A stretch of DNA of 64,000 nucleotides from Candidatus Chloroploca sp. Khr17 (GTDB lineage Bacteria > Chloroflexota > Chloroflexia > Chloroflexales > Chloroflexaceae), in NCBI RefSeq assembly GCF_004138165.1, contig NZ_RYFF01000011.1, forward strand, positions 78,236 to 142,235, read 5' to 3'. A model generated the notes under the pieces. It searched no databases and had not been told where the DNA came from. It worked only from the letters and a program-made list of their open reading frames with translations. Made by a program: the position numbers and the translations under genes. Positions 1 to 9,945 of the stretch are shown piece by piece. Within the stretch, counting starts at the first letter, position 1. Every line of letters starts with the position of its first letter.

Positions 1-117
1 GGTCAATACGGGGACAACGATAGCACACGTTTTAACGATCAGTGTCCTCGGTGGACGCGAGGATCGGTAGCGCAAAACCCGGCCTATCAGGCGCAGATAG
101 CCTGCCCCAGGGATGGT

Positions 118-1347
118 ATGAGAACTTTTTTAGCTCGCTTTACGGCACGGGATGTTTCGCGCTGGGCGCTGGTACTGGCTGCCCTCTACATCATTGGATG
201 GATGATTGTACAGGCGCTGTCAGCACTAATCCCCTTTATCTTTGGGGCGATCCTCGCCTATCTCTTCCTCCCTCTGGTCAATCGGTTCAACCCGCATATG
301 CCACGTTGGGCCGCCATTTTGCTGGTCTATCTGATTGTGCTTGGCCTCGTCGCAACGTTTTTTGCCTTCCTGGTGCCACCACTAGTTGATCAGGTTGGAC
401 AACTTATTCGTGCGATTCCCGATATTCAGGTTATTCAACGCTGGGTCACGACCGTTATTGATGAGTACGAGCAGTTGCTCGCGAATCTGCCTGAAGGTAT
501 GCGTGATCAAGTGCGGAATTCGGTGACGGAGATTATTGCTCAGGCAGCTACGACGCTCCGCACCAACTTCATTAGCTATGTTCAGGATATCGGTAATTTC
601 TTGATCGACAGCGTCTTCTCGGTTGTCAATACCGTCTCGTTTTTGCTTGGGTTCTTCTTAATCCCCTTCTGGCTCTTTTATGTATTGATGGATCAGCGCG
701 AGGGGCGCGATAAGCTTGATCAGTTCCTGCCCAGGTGGATCCGTACCGATTTCTGGACGGTGCTGACGATTATTGATTATGATTTCAGTGGTTACCTGCG
801 CGGTCAGTTGTTGCTCGGGGCAGCCGTGGGCAGTGCAGCTGGAGTTGGGCTGCTTGCCCTGAATCTCGTAGGTTTTGAGATTCCGTATGTGTTATTGCTC
901 GCCGTGATTGCCGGTGTCACCGAACTTGTCCCGATCATCGGGCCGATTCTTGGCTCGATTCCGGCGATTTTGCTCGGTTTTCTCGATTCGCCAACGACAG
1001 GGATCGCGGTATTGATCCTCTACGTAGTCATCCAGCAACTCGAGAACAATTTCCTGGTGCCCCGTATTGTCGGTGATAGCGTCGGGCTGCATCCGGCGGT
1101 TCTGATGATCCTGCTGGTTGTTGGGGCGCAAGTCTTTGGCATTATCGGCGCAATCTTGTCGGCACCCGTTGGGGCAGTGGCCCGTGATATCTTCAGCTAT
1201 GTCTATGGTCGGCTGCAAGAACCGCCGCGTGCGGCCGGGCTGCTTCCCAAACGAATGCACCTCGCTGGGATGCCCCTGCTGGTGATTGGGCCTCAGACCA
1301 AGAGTGTGCCTGAGCAAGAGGCTGCGGAGGATGATAAAGAGGCGTAG
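118..1347 (+). CDS. AI-2E family transporter (PerM/YdiK-like permease)
   Basis: A 409-residue polytopic membrane protein. Hydrophobic stretches lie at about 15-45, 60-90, 150-200 and 225-335, and the family hallmark PIIGPILGSIPA-type segment sits near residue 275. The family exports small molecules; members include autoinducer-2 exporters and Na+/H+ antiporters, so the substrate here is not known. The C-terminal 50 residues are hydrophilic and acidic and probably cytoplasmic. The ATG at 118 was chosen because it opens directly on a short basic stretch followed by the first membrane segment; no strong ribosome binding site is visible. It converges with the leftward signalling genes across a repeat-built hairpin. 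Confidence 0.9.
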   Translation: MRTFLARFTARDVSRWALVLAALYIIGWMIVQALSALIPFIFGAILAYLFLPLVNRFNPHMPRWAAILLVYLIVLGLVATFFAFLVPPLVDQVGQLIRAIPDIQVIQRWVTTVIDEYEQLLANLPEGMRDQVRNSVTEIIAQAATTLRTNFISYVQDIGNFLIDSVFSVVNTVSFLLGFFLIPFWLFYVLMDQREGRDKLDQFLPRWIRTDFWTVLTIIDYDFSGYLRGQLLLGAAVGSAAGVGLLALNLVGFEIPYVLLLAVIAGVTELVPIIGPILGSIPAILLGFLDSPTTGIAVLILYVVIQQLENNFLVPRIVGDSVGLHPAVLMILLVVGAQVFGIIGAILSAPVGAVARDIFSYVYGRLQEPPRAAGLLPKRMHLAGMPLLVIGPQTKSVPEQEAAEDDKEA

Positions 1348-1349
1348 GT

Positions 1350-1427
1350 TTTAACGCAGAGGCGCAGAGGCGCAGAGGCGCAGAGGCTGGATAACTTCCA
1401 TCTCTGCGTCTCTGCATCTCTGCGTTA
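1350..1427. repeat. Inverted array of 7-9 bp repeats between convergent genes
   Basis: Four tandem copies of a CGCAGAGG-like unit on the left (from 1355) face three CTCTGCG/CTCTGCA units on the right (to 1426), giving a long imperfect hairpin bounded by TTAACGC and GCGTTAA. It lies between the ends of two convergent genes, so it may act as a bidirectional terminator, although no clean T-tract follows beyond a short A/T run. Confidence 0.6.
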
Positions 1428-1463
1428 AAAAAGCATCCTCGGGCGAAAGCAGCACCGCAGAGG

Positions 1464-4400
1464 CTAGACTTCTTCGTGGAGGAGGCGGAAGAAGAGCTCG
1501 ACGACCTGCGGATCAAAGTGCGTGTCTGAGAGGCTCGCGAGGTGTTCACGCACGCGGTCTTCAGGCCATGCCTCGCGGTAAGGACGATCCGAGCGCAGGG
1601 CATCCCAGACATCAACAATCGCAAAGAGGCGCGCCGCCAGCGGGATCGCTTCACCCTTGAGGCCCCGAGGATAGCCCGTGCCGTCCCATTTTTCGTGGTG
1701 GCAGTAGGGAATAGCGAGGGCCGGGCGCAAATAGGTAATGGGATAGAGCAACTCGTAGGCATAGGTCGGGTGGCGCTTCATAATCTCCCACTCTTCGGGG
1801 GTCAGCGGCCCAGGTTTAAGCAAGATCGCATCGGGGATACCCATTTTGCCAATATCGTGGAGCAACGCACCCCGGCGAATATGGACAAGTTCCTCATCGC
1901 TCATCCCGACGGCACGGGCCATGAGCAGCGTCAATTCAGTGACCCGCAGCGAATGGCCTTCCGTCTCTTTATCACGTAAATCAAGGGCATACGACCAACC
2001 CTCGATCGTCTTATCGTAAGCAAGGGCAAGTTCCGTATTAGCCCGTTGCAGATTTTCAAACATCGTCGCATTATCAATGGCAATCGCCGACTGACCGGCA
2101 ATCACCTCGAGGAAGTTCATCCAGTCCTGATCTTCGGGGATCGGCTTGCGGTCAAAGATCTCGAGCACGCCTTGCACCTGACCTTTGGCGATCAGCGGCA
2201 AAGCCAGATAATGCGTAAAGCCTTCCCGCTCATAGAAACGGTCACCGAGCCAGTTCCCTCCCATCTCCTCAGCACTATAGGCCCGCACAGGGCGCTGCTC
2301 GAGCGCAGCCGTGCCAGAGAGGCCTCCCCCAACCTTGACGAGCGAATGTTTGACCGCATTGGTACGAAAACCACATCCTGCCGCAAAGCGCAATTCATGG
2401 GAATGGGGCTGGAGCAGCAAAATAGTTGCCGCGGCCACATCTTGCAGCGCCGTGACGCGGTTGACGATCAGATCAAGGATAATCCCCAGATCCATACTCG
2501 ACGTAATCGCCATGTCAATCATGCGCAGAGCCTGCTGCTGCTCGATCTTCTTGAGCGTTTCGCGGAAGAGTTCCGCATTATGCAGCGCAATTGCCGTCGT
2601 ATTCGCAACCCAGGTCAACAATTCAGCATCGGCCTCGCCAAAACGATTGACCTGACGATCCTGCAGCGCCAGCACACCAACCACGGCATCCTTGACGAGC
2701 ATTGGCACAAAGATGGCCGACTGGATCAGTTCAGCCCCTGTATCGGTGAGAGGGGATCTGACCCGCCTGAGCGCCTTTTGATAATGAGGAAGAATCACCG
2801 GTCGCCTGGAGTGGATCGCCTCGCTATGGGTGCCCCAACCAGGCGGCTCAAGGGCCAGAGGAGGAACGTGCGTGAGATCTTCGGTTTGGCCATCATGGTA
2901 AATGTGCGCCGGGATGATGATGCGGCTCTCGGCATCATAGCGACTCAACAAAATAGCTTCGACATCAGGAAAGAGCTTTTGCACCGTCGCACTGACCGTC
3001 GCATAGATCGTCGGCAGATCAAACGTACTCGAGAGATCGCGACCGAGTTGATTGATCAGCGCAAGGTGTTCGGCGCGCATCTGCGCATCCTGCTGGAGGC
3101 GCACCCGATGCAACGAATTGCCAAAAATATCGAGCAAGGTCGCAAAGAGATGGGGGCTATAAGAGCGCTCACCAGAGGCAACCGGCGTGGCAAGAATGAG
3201 TACCCCCTCGATCAGATTACTTGACTCGACCACGGCACAGATGCCCTGCCAACCGGGCGGCATCTGGTGACGCAATGAACCATCAATGCGCAGATCGGTC
3301 TGAAAATCGTCGACCAGGAGGATTTCGCCCGCATTAATCAAGGTTTCAACGACCGCCTCACCCTGTTCGAGGGGGAACAAAGGCAAATCAGCAAAATCAC
3401 CTGACATTGCCATTGGGATGAGTTGATGCGCGTTGAGATCGCGCCACAAGAAGAAACTGGCCGTAAAATCCAGGATCGTGCGTGATTTTTCTAGAAAGAG
3501 ATCGAGTAGCTCGCGGTAGGTAGGCACCACGCGCAGCGAACGGACAATCGCATAGACCGCTTCGAGCTCATTGAGCCGCTGGCGTGTCACCACAAGCAAC
3601 CAGTCCTGCTCAATCACACCTGCAATCATCTGGTTGATCTGGATCAAGACGGCTTCATCGTCAACGCTGAACGCACCTGAAAAAGCACGCGAGAGCATGA
3701 CACAACCCAGCGGCTCGCCATTGTTGCCATGCAGCAAGGAGGCCAGCAGACCATCCCAGAGCAGGCATGGCTCGGTGCGGCTAGAGAGTTGACGCAAAGG
3801 GGAGAGCTGTTCAAGCTCGGCCTGCGTCAGACGCACCAGATGGTGATGCGACTTCAAATAGGTCAGCACAACTGAACCAAGCGCGACCTGATCAGGCCGT
3901 GGGCACTGTGCATAATCAACACCAAAGGACGGCATGAGCAGAGGATGCGTCAGGCTGCGCTGGGCAGCGAGAAACGTAAGCGCAATGTGGGCACCAATCG
4001 CCTCACGGAGACCATCCGTCAGGATCTGCAACTTTTCTTCGAGCGCCATCGGCGCAGAAATTTGCACACTGAGGCGGGCAAGAATCTGATGACGCCGGGC
4101 ATTTTCGGCAATGCGCTGCTCATCTTCTTTGCGTCTGGTAATATCCATCAAGCTCACCAGCACCGTGCCAGTGTCACTATCGAGTGAAGGAAAGACCATC
4201 GTCTGCAAGACAGAGAGGCGTTCGAGGGAAGCTGTCGAGAGCATCATTTCCGTTGCAAAGACGGTCTCGCCATTAGCAAAGGCGAGTAACTGCTGCACAA
4301 AGCCTGGCATGGTTTCAGGGATGGCAAACTTGGTCGCAATCGACTTGAGCATCTGCGATTTCGACTGCGCCTTGAAGATCTTGAGGGTTGCATCATTGAC

Positions 4401-5204
4401 ATCAAGGACACGAACCTGATGCAGCGCCTCGTTGACACGGTCGGGATGCTGCGCAAAGTAGGCCTGGAAATCAGTAACCCCGGCTTGGCGCAACGCTTTG
4501 ATCATCGCGATGACTGCCGTCCAATCTTCTTCCCAAATCGAAACCGGGACAAACTGAAAGATCGACTGGTAGCGTGAGCGGATGCGCTTCTGGTCTTCGA
4601 GCAGACTGAGCAGGGTGCGCCGGGCACGTTCGGACTGTTCCAGTTCCACGCGCGCCTGATGTTCCACTTCGAGGGAGAGTTGATGGCGTCGTTGTTCGGT
4701 GAGATCAGTGGCAATAACACAAAACAAGTGTTCGCCATCAGCGAGTTGCACCTCACTTGAGGAGAGCAACACGGGCAGCTTCACATCACCATGGCCTTCG
4801 AGCATAAACTCGCCACGCCCGCCGCCATAGAGCAGCGACTGAAAAAACTTGCGACTCGTGGGGGTAATCCAATCTTGCAGACGTGAAGCCGTCACCCGTT
4901 CGGGGATCGTCATCAGCATCTCGGCAAAACGCCGATTGCAATAGATCACAATGCCCTGTGGGCTAATCAGGAGGGCACCCTCGCTCATTGCCTCAATGAG
5001 GATTCGGTAGGTCTGATCGGCGCTTCTGACGGTAAAGATTTGCTTACCCCAGGCACCACTCATCACCAGGGCATCAACCTTGCGATCACGGACTGCACCG
5101 ATGACCTCTTCGAGTTCAAGCAGACGAGCACGCAGATCGGCATTTTCGCGTTGTAATTGAGCAACGGAATCGGCATCAGTGCTCGTGACGGGCTTATCTT
5201 CCAT
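1464..5204 (-). CDS. Multi-sensor PAS/GAF protein with C-terminal HD-GYP phosphodiesterase domain
   Basis: 1246 residues. After a short coiled coil (about 15-40) come PAS-like regions (about 63-170 and 205-360), then four GAF-like regions (about 370-530, 555-690, 715-870, 885-1030) and an HD-GYP domain from about 1050 to the end. The HD pair is in HDIGK (residues 1116-1117) and the GYP motif in HHEKWDGTGYP (about 1169-1179), so the metal ligands look intact. HD-GYP domains hydrolyse cyclic di-GMP, so this is probably a soluble, signal-gated phosphodiesterase. It starts 21 bases after the stop of the upstream PAS-KaiB gene on the same strand and is almost certainly co-transcribed. The input signals of the GAF domains cannot be read from the sequence. 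Confidence 0.9.
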   Translation of the reverse strand: MEDKPVTSTDADSVAQLQRENADLRARLLELEEVIGAVRDRKVDALVMSGAWGKQIFTVRSADQTYRILIEAMSEGALLISPQGIVIYCNRRFAEMLMTIPERVTASRLQDWITPTSRKFFQSLLYGGGRGEFMLEGHGDVKLPVLLSSSEVQLADGEHLFCVIATDLTEQRRHQLSLEVEHQARVELEQSERARRTLLSLLEDQKRIRSRYQSIFQFVPVSIWEEDWTAVIAMIKALRQAGVTDFQAYFAQHPDRVNEALHQVRVLDVNDATLKIFKAQSKSQMLKSIATKFAIPETMPGFVQQLLAFANGETVFATEMMLSTASLERLSVLQTMVFPSLDSDTGTVLVSLMDITRRKEDEQRIAENARRHQILARLSVQISAPMALEEKLQILTDGLREAIGAHIALTFLAAQRSLTHPLLMPSFGVDYAQCPRPDQVALGSVVLTYLKSHHHLVRLTQAELEQLSPLRQLSSRTEPCLLWDGLLASLLHGNNGEPLGCVMLSRAFSGAFSVDDEAVLIQINQMIAGVIEQDWLLVVTRQRLNELEAVYAIVRSLRVVPTYRELLDLFLEKSRTILDFTASFFLWRDLNAHQLIPMAMSGDFADLPLFPLEQGEAVVETLINAGEILLVDDFQTDLRIDGSLRHQMPPGWQGICAVVESSNLIEGVLILATPVASGERSYSPHLFATLLDIFGNSLHRVRLQQDAQMRAEHLALINQLGRDLSSTFDLPTIYATVSATVQKLFPDVEAILLSRYDAESRIIIPAHIYHDGQTEDLTHVPPLALEPPGWGTHSEAIHSRRPVILPHYQKALRRVRSPLTDTGAELIQSAIFVPMLVKDAVVGVLALQDRQVNRFGEADAELLTWVANTTAIALHNAELFRETLKKIEQQQALRMIDMAITSSMDLGIILDLIVNRVTALQDVAAATILLLQPHSHELRFAAGCGFRTNAVKHSLVKVGGGLSGTAALEQRPVRAYSAEEMGGNWLGDRFYEREGFTHYLALPLIAKGQVQGVLEIFDRKPIPEDQDWMNFLEVIAGQSAIAIDNATMFENLQRANTELALAYDKTIEGWSYALDLRDKETEGHSLRVTELTLLMARAVGMSDEELVHIRRGALLHDIGKMGIPDAILLKPGPLTPEEWEIMKRHPTYAYELLYPITYLRPALAIPYCHHEKWDGTGYPRGLKGEAIPLAARLFAIVDVWDALRSDRPYREAWPEDRVREHLASLSDTHFDPQVVELFFRLLHEEV

Positions 5205-5225
5205 GATAGACTCAGATTCCGTGGG

Positions 5226-6899
5226 TTAGAGATCGAGGGCAATGAGCACACGTGCCGTATCAGAGAGATCACCAACAATGCGGCAGGCAGGCAGTGGTTG
5301 CTGACGCACCAGCGTCGGCACCGCAATGATACGCTCTTTTTCAGCAAGTTGGGGCTGCTGATAGAGATCAATAATCTCTAATTCATAGCGTCCCTTGAGG
5401 TATTCTTCACAGATCGCTGTAATATTGGTCACCGCACGGAAGGAATGGGTCGTCATCCCGGTAATATAGAGACAGAGGATATACCTTTCGTGCTCCTGCG
5501 CCACCACAGGGTGAAGATCGACACTTGCATAGCGTGGGGCTTTGCCGGTATCTTGCAGCAGATGGTTGATTTCACGCTTGAGAGCGATGATGCGCTCTTC
5601 ATTATCGAGGGTCAACAGATGCCAGCGTTGCAACTCGGCCAACTGGGTGCGCTGTTGTTCCTCAGCCTTACGACGCTCGCTGATATCCTGGAACGCCCCA
5701 TGTACCAGGATAATCGTACCATCAGCATCGCACACCGCTTCACCAATCGCACGCACCCAAACCCGGCGACCTTTGGCGGTGATGATCTGCAATTCTTCGT
5801 CGTAGGGCGTGCCATCGCGGGCGCAGGCTCCAAAGAGTTTGGCAATGCGCTCACGGTATTCGGGAGCATAATAGTTGATGCCCTGATCGAGCGAAGGTGA
5901 AATGCCGGCGGGTTCTTCGTGGATCAAGGCAACCTCATCAGACCAGATCACCCGATTGTCGTGGAGATCAACTGACCAACCGCCGAGACGCACCATGCGT
6001 CCCGCAATGTGCAAGAGGAGGTTCCGATGATAAAGATCCTCCTCAGCATGTTTGCGTTCGGTGATATCGCGAAAATTGATCAAGAGCGCACCAACACTCG
6101 GTTCGGCAAGAAGATTGGTAAAGGTTGTCTCGATCCAACGCCACGATCCATCACGGCGCTGAGCGCGATACTCAATGGTTGGGTGCAACTCAGGATGCTT
6201 GATCGCCTGGGTGCGCGCCTCAACAACACGCGGTAGATCATCAGGATGCGTCGCCTGGATGGGTTTGAACTCAACCGCTTCATCTTCAGCATAGCCAAAC
6301 GTACGCCGAGCCGAAGGGCTGGCAAAGATCAGCGTGCTATCTTCTTTGACTAGCACAATGCCATCAACGGCGTGCTCGATCAACGCACGAAAGTACTTTT
6401 CACGCAACGCAAGCTGCAGATTAGTCGCTTCGACATAATCAAGATGTGCTTGCTGAGTCGCCTCACGCGCCTGTTCAGCTAGGATCTGCTGGGTAATGTT
6501 TTCGTGGGCGGTAATAAGGTGACTACCATCGATAAACCGGGTCACACGCAAACGAAACCAGCGCAACTCGATGGGTGAATGACATGCATAGATGTGGATA
6601 AACTCATCGAGCTCGCCTGTGATGACCTGGCGAATGCCTTGCGGGATCGTTTCATCGCATGTATTGTCGAGAGCGTGCAGATGCGGATCAGGCCTGGATT
6701 CGCAGATCGTAAAATAGTTTGAGCCAAGGCCATAGTTCACCGGCACTGGTGGATTTTCATCGGCGAAGGTACACCAGGCCTTATTGACGGCGACAATCTC
6801 ACCATTGAGATCCAGGATCGCAATATGGGCAGAAAGACCGTCCAGAGCAGCCTGAATGAAGTCCTGGCCCTCTGTTATCACCGAAGATGTCGTGCGCAT
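5226..6899 (-). CDS. PAS-domain protein with C-terminal KaiB-like (circadian clock) domain
   Basis: 557 residues. Three PAS modules are visible at about 10-115, 170-285 and 290-415, the latter two ending in the PAC-type ITERK/ISERRK signatures, then a coiled coil at about 416-455. Residues 470-557 match cyanobacterial KaiB closely: a YILCLYITG beta strand, PQLAEKERIIAVPTL and RIVGDLSD followed by VLIALDL. It ends exactly where the KaiB fold ends, without the acidic tail of cyanobacterial KaiB. No kinase, GGDEF or EAL domain is present. KaiB and the N-terminal domain of SasA bind the KaiC ring, so binding a KaiC-like ATPase is an inference; none is in this window. The ATG at 6899 was chosen over a TTG at 6917 because GGGAGG lies 7 bases upstream. 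It leads an operon with the HD-GYP gene. Confidence 0.88.
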   Translation of the reverse strand: MRTTSSVITEGQDFIQAALDGLSAHIAILDLNGEIVAVNKAWCTFADENPPVPVNYGLGSNYFTICESRPDPHLHALDNTCDETIPQGIRQVITGELDEFIHIYACHSPIELRWFRLRVTRFIDGSHLITAHENITQQILAEQAREATQQAHLDYVEATNLQLALREKYFRALIEHAVDGIVLVKEDSTLIFASPSARRTFGYAEDEAVEFKPIQATHPDDLPRVVEARTQAIKHPELHPTIEYRAQRRDGSWRWIETTFTNLLAEPSVGALLINFRDITERKHAEEDLYHRNLLLHIAGRMVRLGGWSVDLHDNRVIWSDEVALIHEEPAGISPSLDQGINYYAPEYRERIAKLFGACARDGTPYDEELQIITAKGRRVWVRAIGEAVCDADGTIILVHGAFQDISERRKAEEQQRTQLAELQRWHLLTLDNEERIIALKREINHLLQDTGKAPRYASVDLHPVVAQEHERYILCLYITGMTTHSFRAVTNITAICEEYLKGRYELEIIDLYQQPQLAEKERIIAVPTLVRQQPLPACRIVGDLSDTARVLIALDL

Positions 6900-6979
6900 C
6901 TGAGCCTCCCCACCCAACGTCTATAGCTTTCTATTATACGTCAGGTAAGCAAGGGATGCTAGGGGGCATAGCTTGTGGT

Positions 6980-7051
6980 CAGGGCGATCGCATCTTCCGT
7001 AACCGGAGACAAAAAGACGCGCTACCAGGGCACCCGCCAGGGGTGCCCCTA
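6980..7051. repeat. Partial copy of miniature repeat family B
   Basis: The 72 bases starting CAGGGCGATCGCATC and ending in the hairpin CACCCGCCAGGGGTGCCCC are nearly identical to 54339-54410. The shared core from the CCGGAGAC string onward differs at only one or two positions. Only the left terminus is present, so this copy looks truncated. It fills most of the 246-base gap between divergent genes. Confidence 0.75.
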
Positions 7052-7145
7052 CTATGCGTCCTCCCAACATGATCTTCATCAGTTCTAAACATGAACAAGC
7101 TATGCTAACAGTATTGAAACCTAGCTTGAGATCAGTGAGGTCTAT

Positions 7146-7685
7146 ATGGAAGCAAAACGAACCCCAGTGCGTCGGACAACCATCAATCTTTTGATTGACG
7201 GGGCAATGTTTCTCGCGTTTCTGGTCGCCACAGCCCCGCATCTCTCTGGGCTTGCCATTCACGAATGGCTCAGTCTTGCCCTCGGGGTTGCCCTTATCAC
7301 CCACTTGCTTTTGCATTGGAACTGGATTGTGCAGGTAGCCCGCCGCTTTTTTGGCAAAGCATCCTGGACAGCACGGCTCAACTATCTGCTGAATAGCCTG
7401 CTCTTCATCGCCTTCAGCACGATCATTGTCACCGGCATCATGATTTCCGAGGTGGCCTTGCCCTTCATAGGAATCAGCTTTGCGCGCGATGCTTTCTGGC
7501 TCGGCCTGCATCGCATGGCAAGTGATGCAACGATCGTGATCCTCGGGTTACACATTGCCTTGCATTGGAATTGGCTTGTCAATACAACCCGTCGGCTGTT
7601 TGCACGCAGTACGCGCAAAGCGGGAACATCCGTTGCTACGCAACCAGTTGTGGCTGCAAGCAGATCACAGGAGAGAACCTCATGA
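7146..7685 (+). CDS. DUF4405 membrane protein, cytochrome b561-like
   Basis: 179 residues with four hydrophobic helices (about 12-30, 38-58, 78-100, 125-145). Two copies of the motif HWNWxV followed by an RR pair and two further histidines (IHEW near 39, LHRM near 122) are placed as axial haem ligands would be in cytochrome b561-type proteins. DUF4405 proteins are thought to be haem-binding membrane electron-transfer subunits, but no member is functionally assigned here. It is the first gene of a five-gene operon: its stop overlaps the next start as ATGA. A basic C-terminal tail (150-179) is likely cytoplasmic. Confidence 0.8.
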   Translation: MEAKRTPVRRTTINLLIDGAMFLAFLVATAPHLSGLAIHEWLSLALGVALITHLLLHWNWIVQVARRFFGKASWTARLNYLLNSLLFIAFSTIIVTGIMISEVALPFIGISFARDAFWLGLHRMASDATIVILGLHIALHWNWLVNTTRRLFARSTRKAGTSVATQPVVAASRSQERTS

Positions 7686-8086
7686 AACTTGTTACCCGTA
7701 TCCTCCTTATTCTGGCGGCTGGCTTGCTTGTTGCGGCAACCCTCTTTGGGTTGAGCCAAGCGAACACAATCAGTCAGTTGATCGAAGCCAATGCTCATGA
7801 AGGCCATGGTGAACGTGGTGCGTTCACTGAACAGACCGTCGAAGGTTCGCATGAAGAGGGTGAAGGTAGCTTCGCCAGCCGTCCGGGGCGAGGTATGCGT
7901 GGTCGGCCCGAGGGTAGTTTCGGCGAAGGTGGAAACCATGGCAATTGGGAACCGAGTCTGGCTGGCTTCACCAATGTTGGTGTGACTCTGGTCAAAATCG
8001 GTGCCATCATTGCCATCTTTACGCTCGTCACATCGCTCTGGAATAAACGCCAACGCAAACAACCTGCAGCAGGAGGATCAGCATGA
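7682..8086 (+). CDS. Small membrane protein with His/Glu/Gly-rich external loop
   Basis: 134 residues. A hydrophobic N-terminal segment (about 5-25) and a C-terminal one (about 103-122) flank a loop of about 75 residues rich in Gly, Glu, His and Arg, including AHEGHGERG, SHEEGEG and GGNHGNWEP. The loop composition suggests metal or haem contact, but this is inference. I do not recognise the family. The start overlaps the previous stop (ATGA) and its own stop overlaps the next start (ATGA), so translation is probably coupled. Its place between a DUF4405 protein and a MacA-like adaptor suggests an accessory subunit of the same membrane system. Confidence 0.7.
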   Translation: MKLVTRILLILAAGLLVAATLFGLSQANTISQLIEANAHEGHGERGAFTEQTVEGSHEEGEGSFASRPGRGMRGRPEGSFGEGGNHGNWEPSLAGFTNVGVTLVKIGAIIAIFTLVTSLWNKRQRKQPAAGGSA

Positions 8087-9945
8087 GTGCCGCATCACCA
8101 ACCCAACGTCTTGCCGGGCAGAAACTAGGCCGAAAGGCACGGCAGCGCAAACGGATCTGGTGGCTCGGTGCCATAATTGTGGTGGTCGCAGCAGGCAGCT
8201 TTGGCCTCTGGCGTTTGACCCAGAACGCGACTACCAGTACTGTTATGTCAACCGGAACCGTACAGAGAGGCACGCTGAGAATCACCGTTGCGGGAAGTGG
8301 CACCGTGGAGCCTGCGGAAAGTCGTGCGGTCGCTTTTGCGGTTTCAGGCACCATTGCCGAGGTGCTGGTAGAGAGCGGCGATACAGTGACGGCGGGGCAG
8401 GCCCTCGCACAGCTTGATACCACTGAACTGGAACTGGCAGTGCGCCAGGCCGAAGCCAACCTCGCCTCGGCACAAGCCGGCTTTGCTGCCGCCAATGGGG
8501 AGGGAGCCACCCCTGAGGAAGTCGCTGCTGCCGAAACGCAACTACGTTCGGCGCAAGCGCAGTATGCGCAGACAAGCAATGGTGGCGTCACGGCAGCGCA
8601 GCTTGCCAGTGCCGAAGCGCAACTCGCCAGTGCACAGGCGAATCTGGCGACCCTGCTTGCCGGGCCAACCACCGAGAACCGTGCGTCGGCGCAGGCCAGT
8701 GTTGACCAGGCCCGTCTGAGCCTCGCAGCGCAACGAGCAAGCCTCGCGACTGCCAAGACCCGCGCTGAAAGCAATGTCACCACTGCCGCCAATGCGGTGC
8801 GCGATGCGCAAGAAGCCTACAGCACAATTTACTGGCAAAATCGTGAGCTTGAACAACGGCCCAGTGGGTTAGCGCAGACGAACATTGATAACGAAGCAGC
8901 GGCGTTACGCGCCGTCAGCAATGCCGAAGAGAGCCTGCGTCAGGCCCAACTCGCGTTTGAGCAGGCCGAGCAAGATGAGGCCATCGGGTTGCAGCAGGCC
9001 GAAGCAACGCTGCGCAATGCCGAGATCCAGTTCACAGCCGTTGAAGACGGGGCAACCGCAGCCGAAATCGCCTCGGCCCGCGCAAGTGTCGCCTCGGCTC
9101 AGGCCAATCTGTCTGCCCTGCGACAACCCGCAACCGCCGAGCAACTGACGATCGCCCAGGCAAGTGTTGAGCAGGCACAATTGAGTCTTGAGCAACTGAG
9201 TAGCCCCGGTTCGGCGAGCAGTCTTGCCAATGCAGCAGCCAGCCTCGCCCAGGCCGAAGTTGCGCTTGAGACCGCACAACTCAATCGAGAACGAGCGACG
9301 CTCGTTGCTCCATTTACCGGTGTGGTTGCCGACGTCACGATGAACGCTGGCGATAGTGTCAGCGCCAATGCAACCGTCACCATCATTGACCAATCAACCC
9401 TGTATGTCGATCTGAGTTTGAGTGAGAGCGATATTGCCGACGTCGCAGTCGGCCAGTCTGTAGAGCTTACGTTCGACGCGCTGAGCGATGTTGCTATCGA
9501 GGGCACGGTCGAGCGGATTGCGCCGGTGGCAACCGTAACCTCGAATGTCGCAACCTATCCGGTACGCGTCGCTTTTGTCGCAGGGGAAGCACCGGTCAAG
9601 ATCGGGATGAGTGCCAGTGGCACGATTATCATCGAAGCACGCGACGATGTGGTGCTAGTACCGAGTCGAGCAGTGCAAACTGGCGGGCGCGCCTCGTTCG
9701 TGCAGGTACAACAGGCTGAAGGGCAAGCCCCGGTGATGGTACGCGTTGAGACCGGAGCGACGAGTGGCGGACAGACTGAAATCGTGCGCTGTCTTGAGAC
9801 TGGCGCGATGTGCCTGCAAGATGGCGATACCCTCCTGATGACCACGGCCACGAGTAGCAGTACAACGACCAATGCCGACACACTCCGGCCCGGCATGCTT
9901 GATGGCGGCGGCATGGGCGGGCCGCCGCCAGGAATGGGGAGGTAA
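8083..9945 (+). CDS. HlyD/MacA-family periplasmic adaptor subunit with very long coiled-coil
   Basis: 620 residues, much longer than MacA (about 370). One membrane anchor at about 26-45 is followed by a lipoyl half-motif (about 62-110), then some 270 residues of Ala/Gln-rich heptad repeats (about 115-395) predicted to form a long helical hairpin, the second lipoyl half with [10 protein letters not shown] (about 405-420), and beta-barrel and membrane-proximal domains. The tail is rich in Gly, Met and Pro. In the family the adaptor links an ABC exporter to an outer partner. It lies directly before the ATPase and permease genes with overlapping stop/start codons. The extended hairpin may span a thick wall; that is inference. 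Confidence 0.9.
   Translation: MSAASPTQRLAGQKLGRKARQRKRIWWLGAIIVVVAAGSFGLWRLTQNATTSTVMSTGTVQRGTLRITVAGSGTVEPAESRAVAFAVSGTIAEVLVESGDTVTAGQALAQLDTTELELAVRQAEANLASAQAGFAAANGEGATPEEVAAAETQLRSAQAQYAQTSNGGVTAAQLASAEAQLASAQANLATLLAGPTTENRASAQASVDQARLSLAAQRASLATAKTRAESNVTTAANAVRDAQEAYSTIYWQNRELEQRPSGLAQTNIDNEAAALRAVSNAEESLRQAQLAFEQAEQDEAIGLQQAEATLRNAEIQFTAVEDGATAAEIASARASVASAQANLSALRQPATAEQLTIAQASVEQAQLSLEQLSSPGSASSLANAAASLAQAEVALETAQLNRERATLVAPFTGVVADVTMNAGDSVSANATVTIIDQSTLYVDLSLSESDIADVAVGQSVELTFDALSDVAIEGTVERIAPVATVTSNVATYPVRVAFVAGEAPVKIGMSASGTIIIEARDDVVLVPSRAVQTGGRASFVQVQQAEGQAPVMVRVETGATSGGQTEIVRCLETGAMCLQDGDTLLMTTATSSSTTTNADTLRPGMLDGGGMGGPPPGMGR

Noticed and set aside
1350..1427. CRISPR array
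   Set aside because: The tandem units are 7-9 bases without spacers and are arranged as an inverted repeat.
2046..3224. 392-codon rightward frame inside the HD-GYP gene
   Set aside because: It runs antisense to the GAF domains and shows only the charged, low-complexity composition of a shadow frame.
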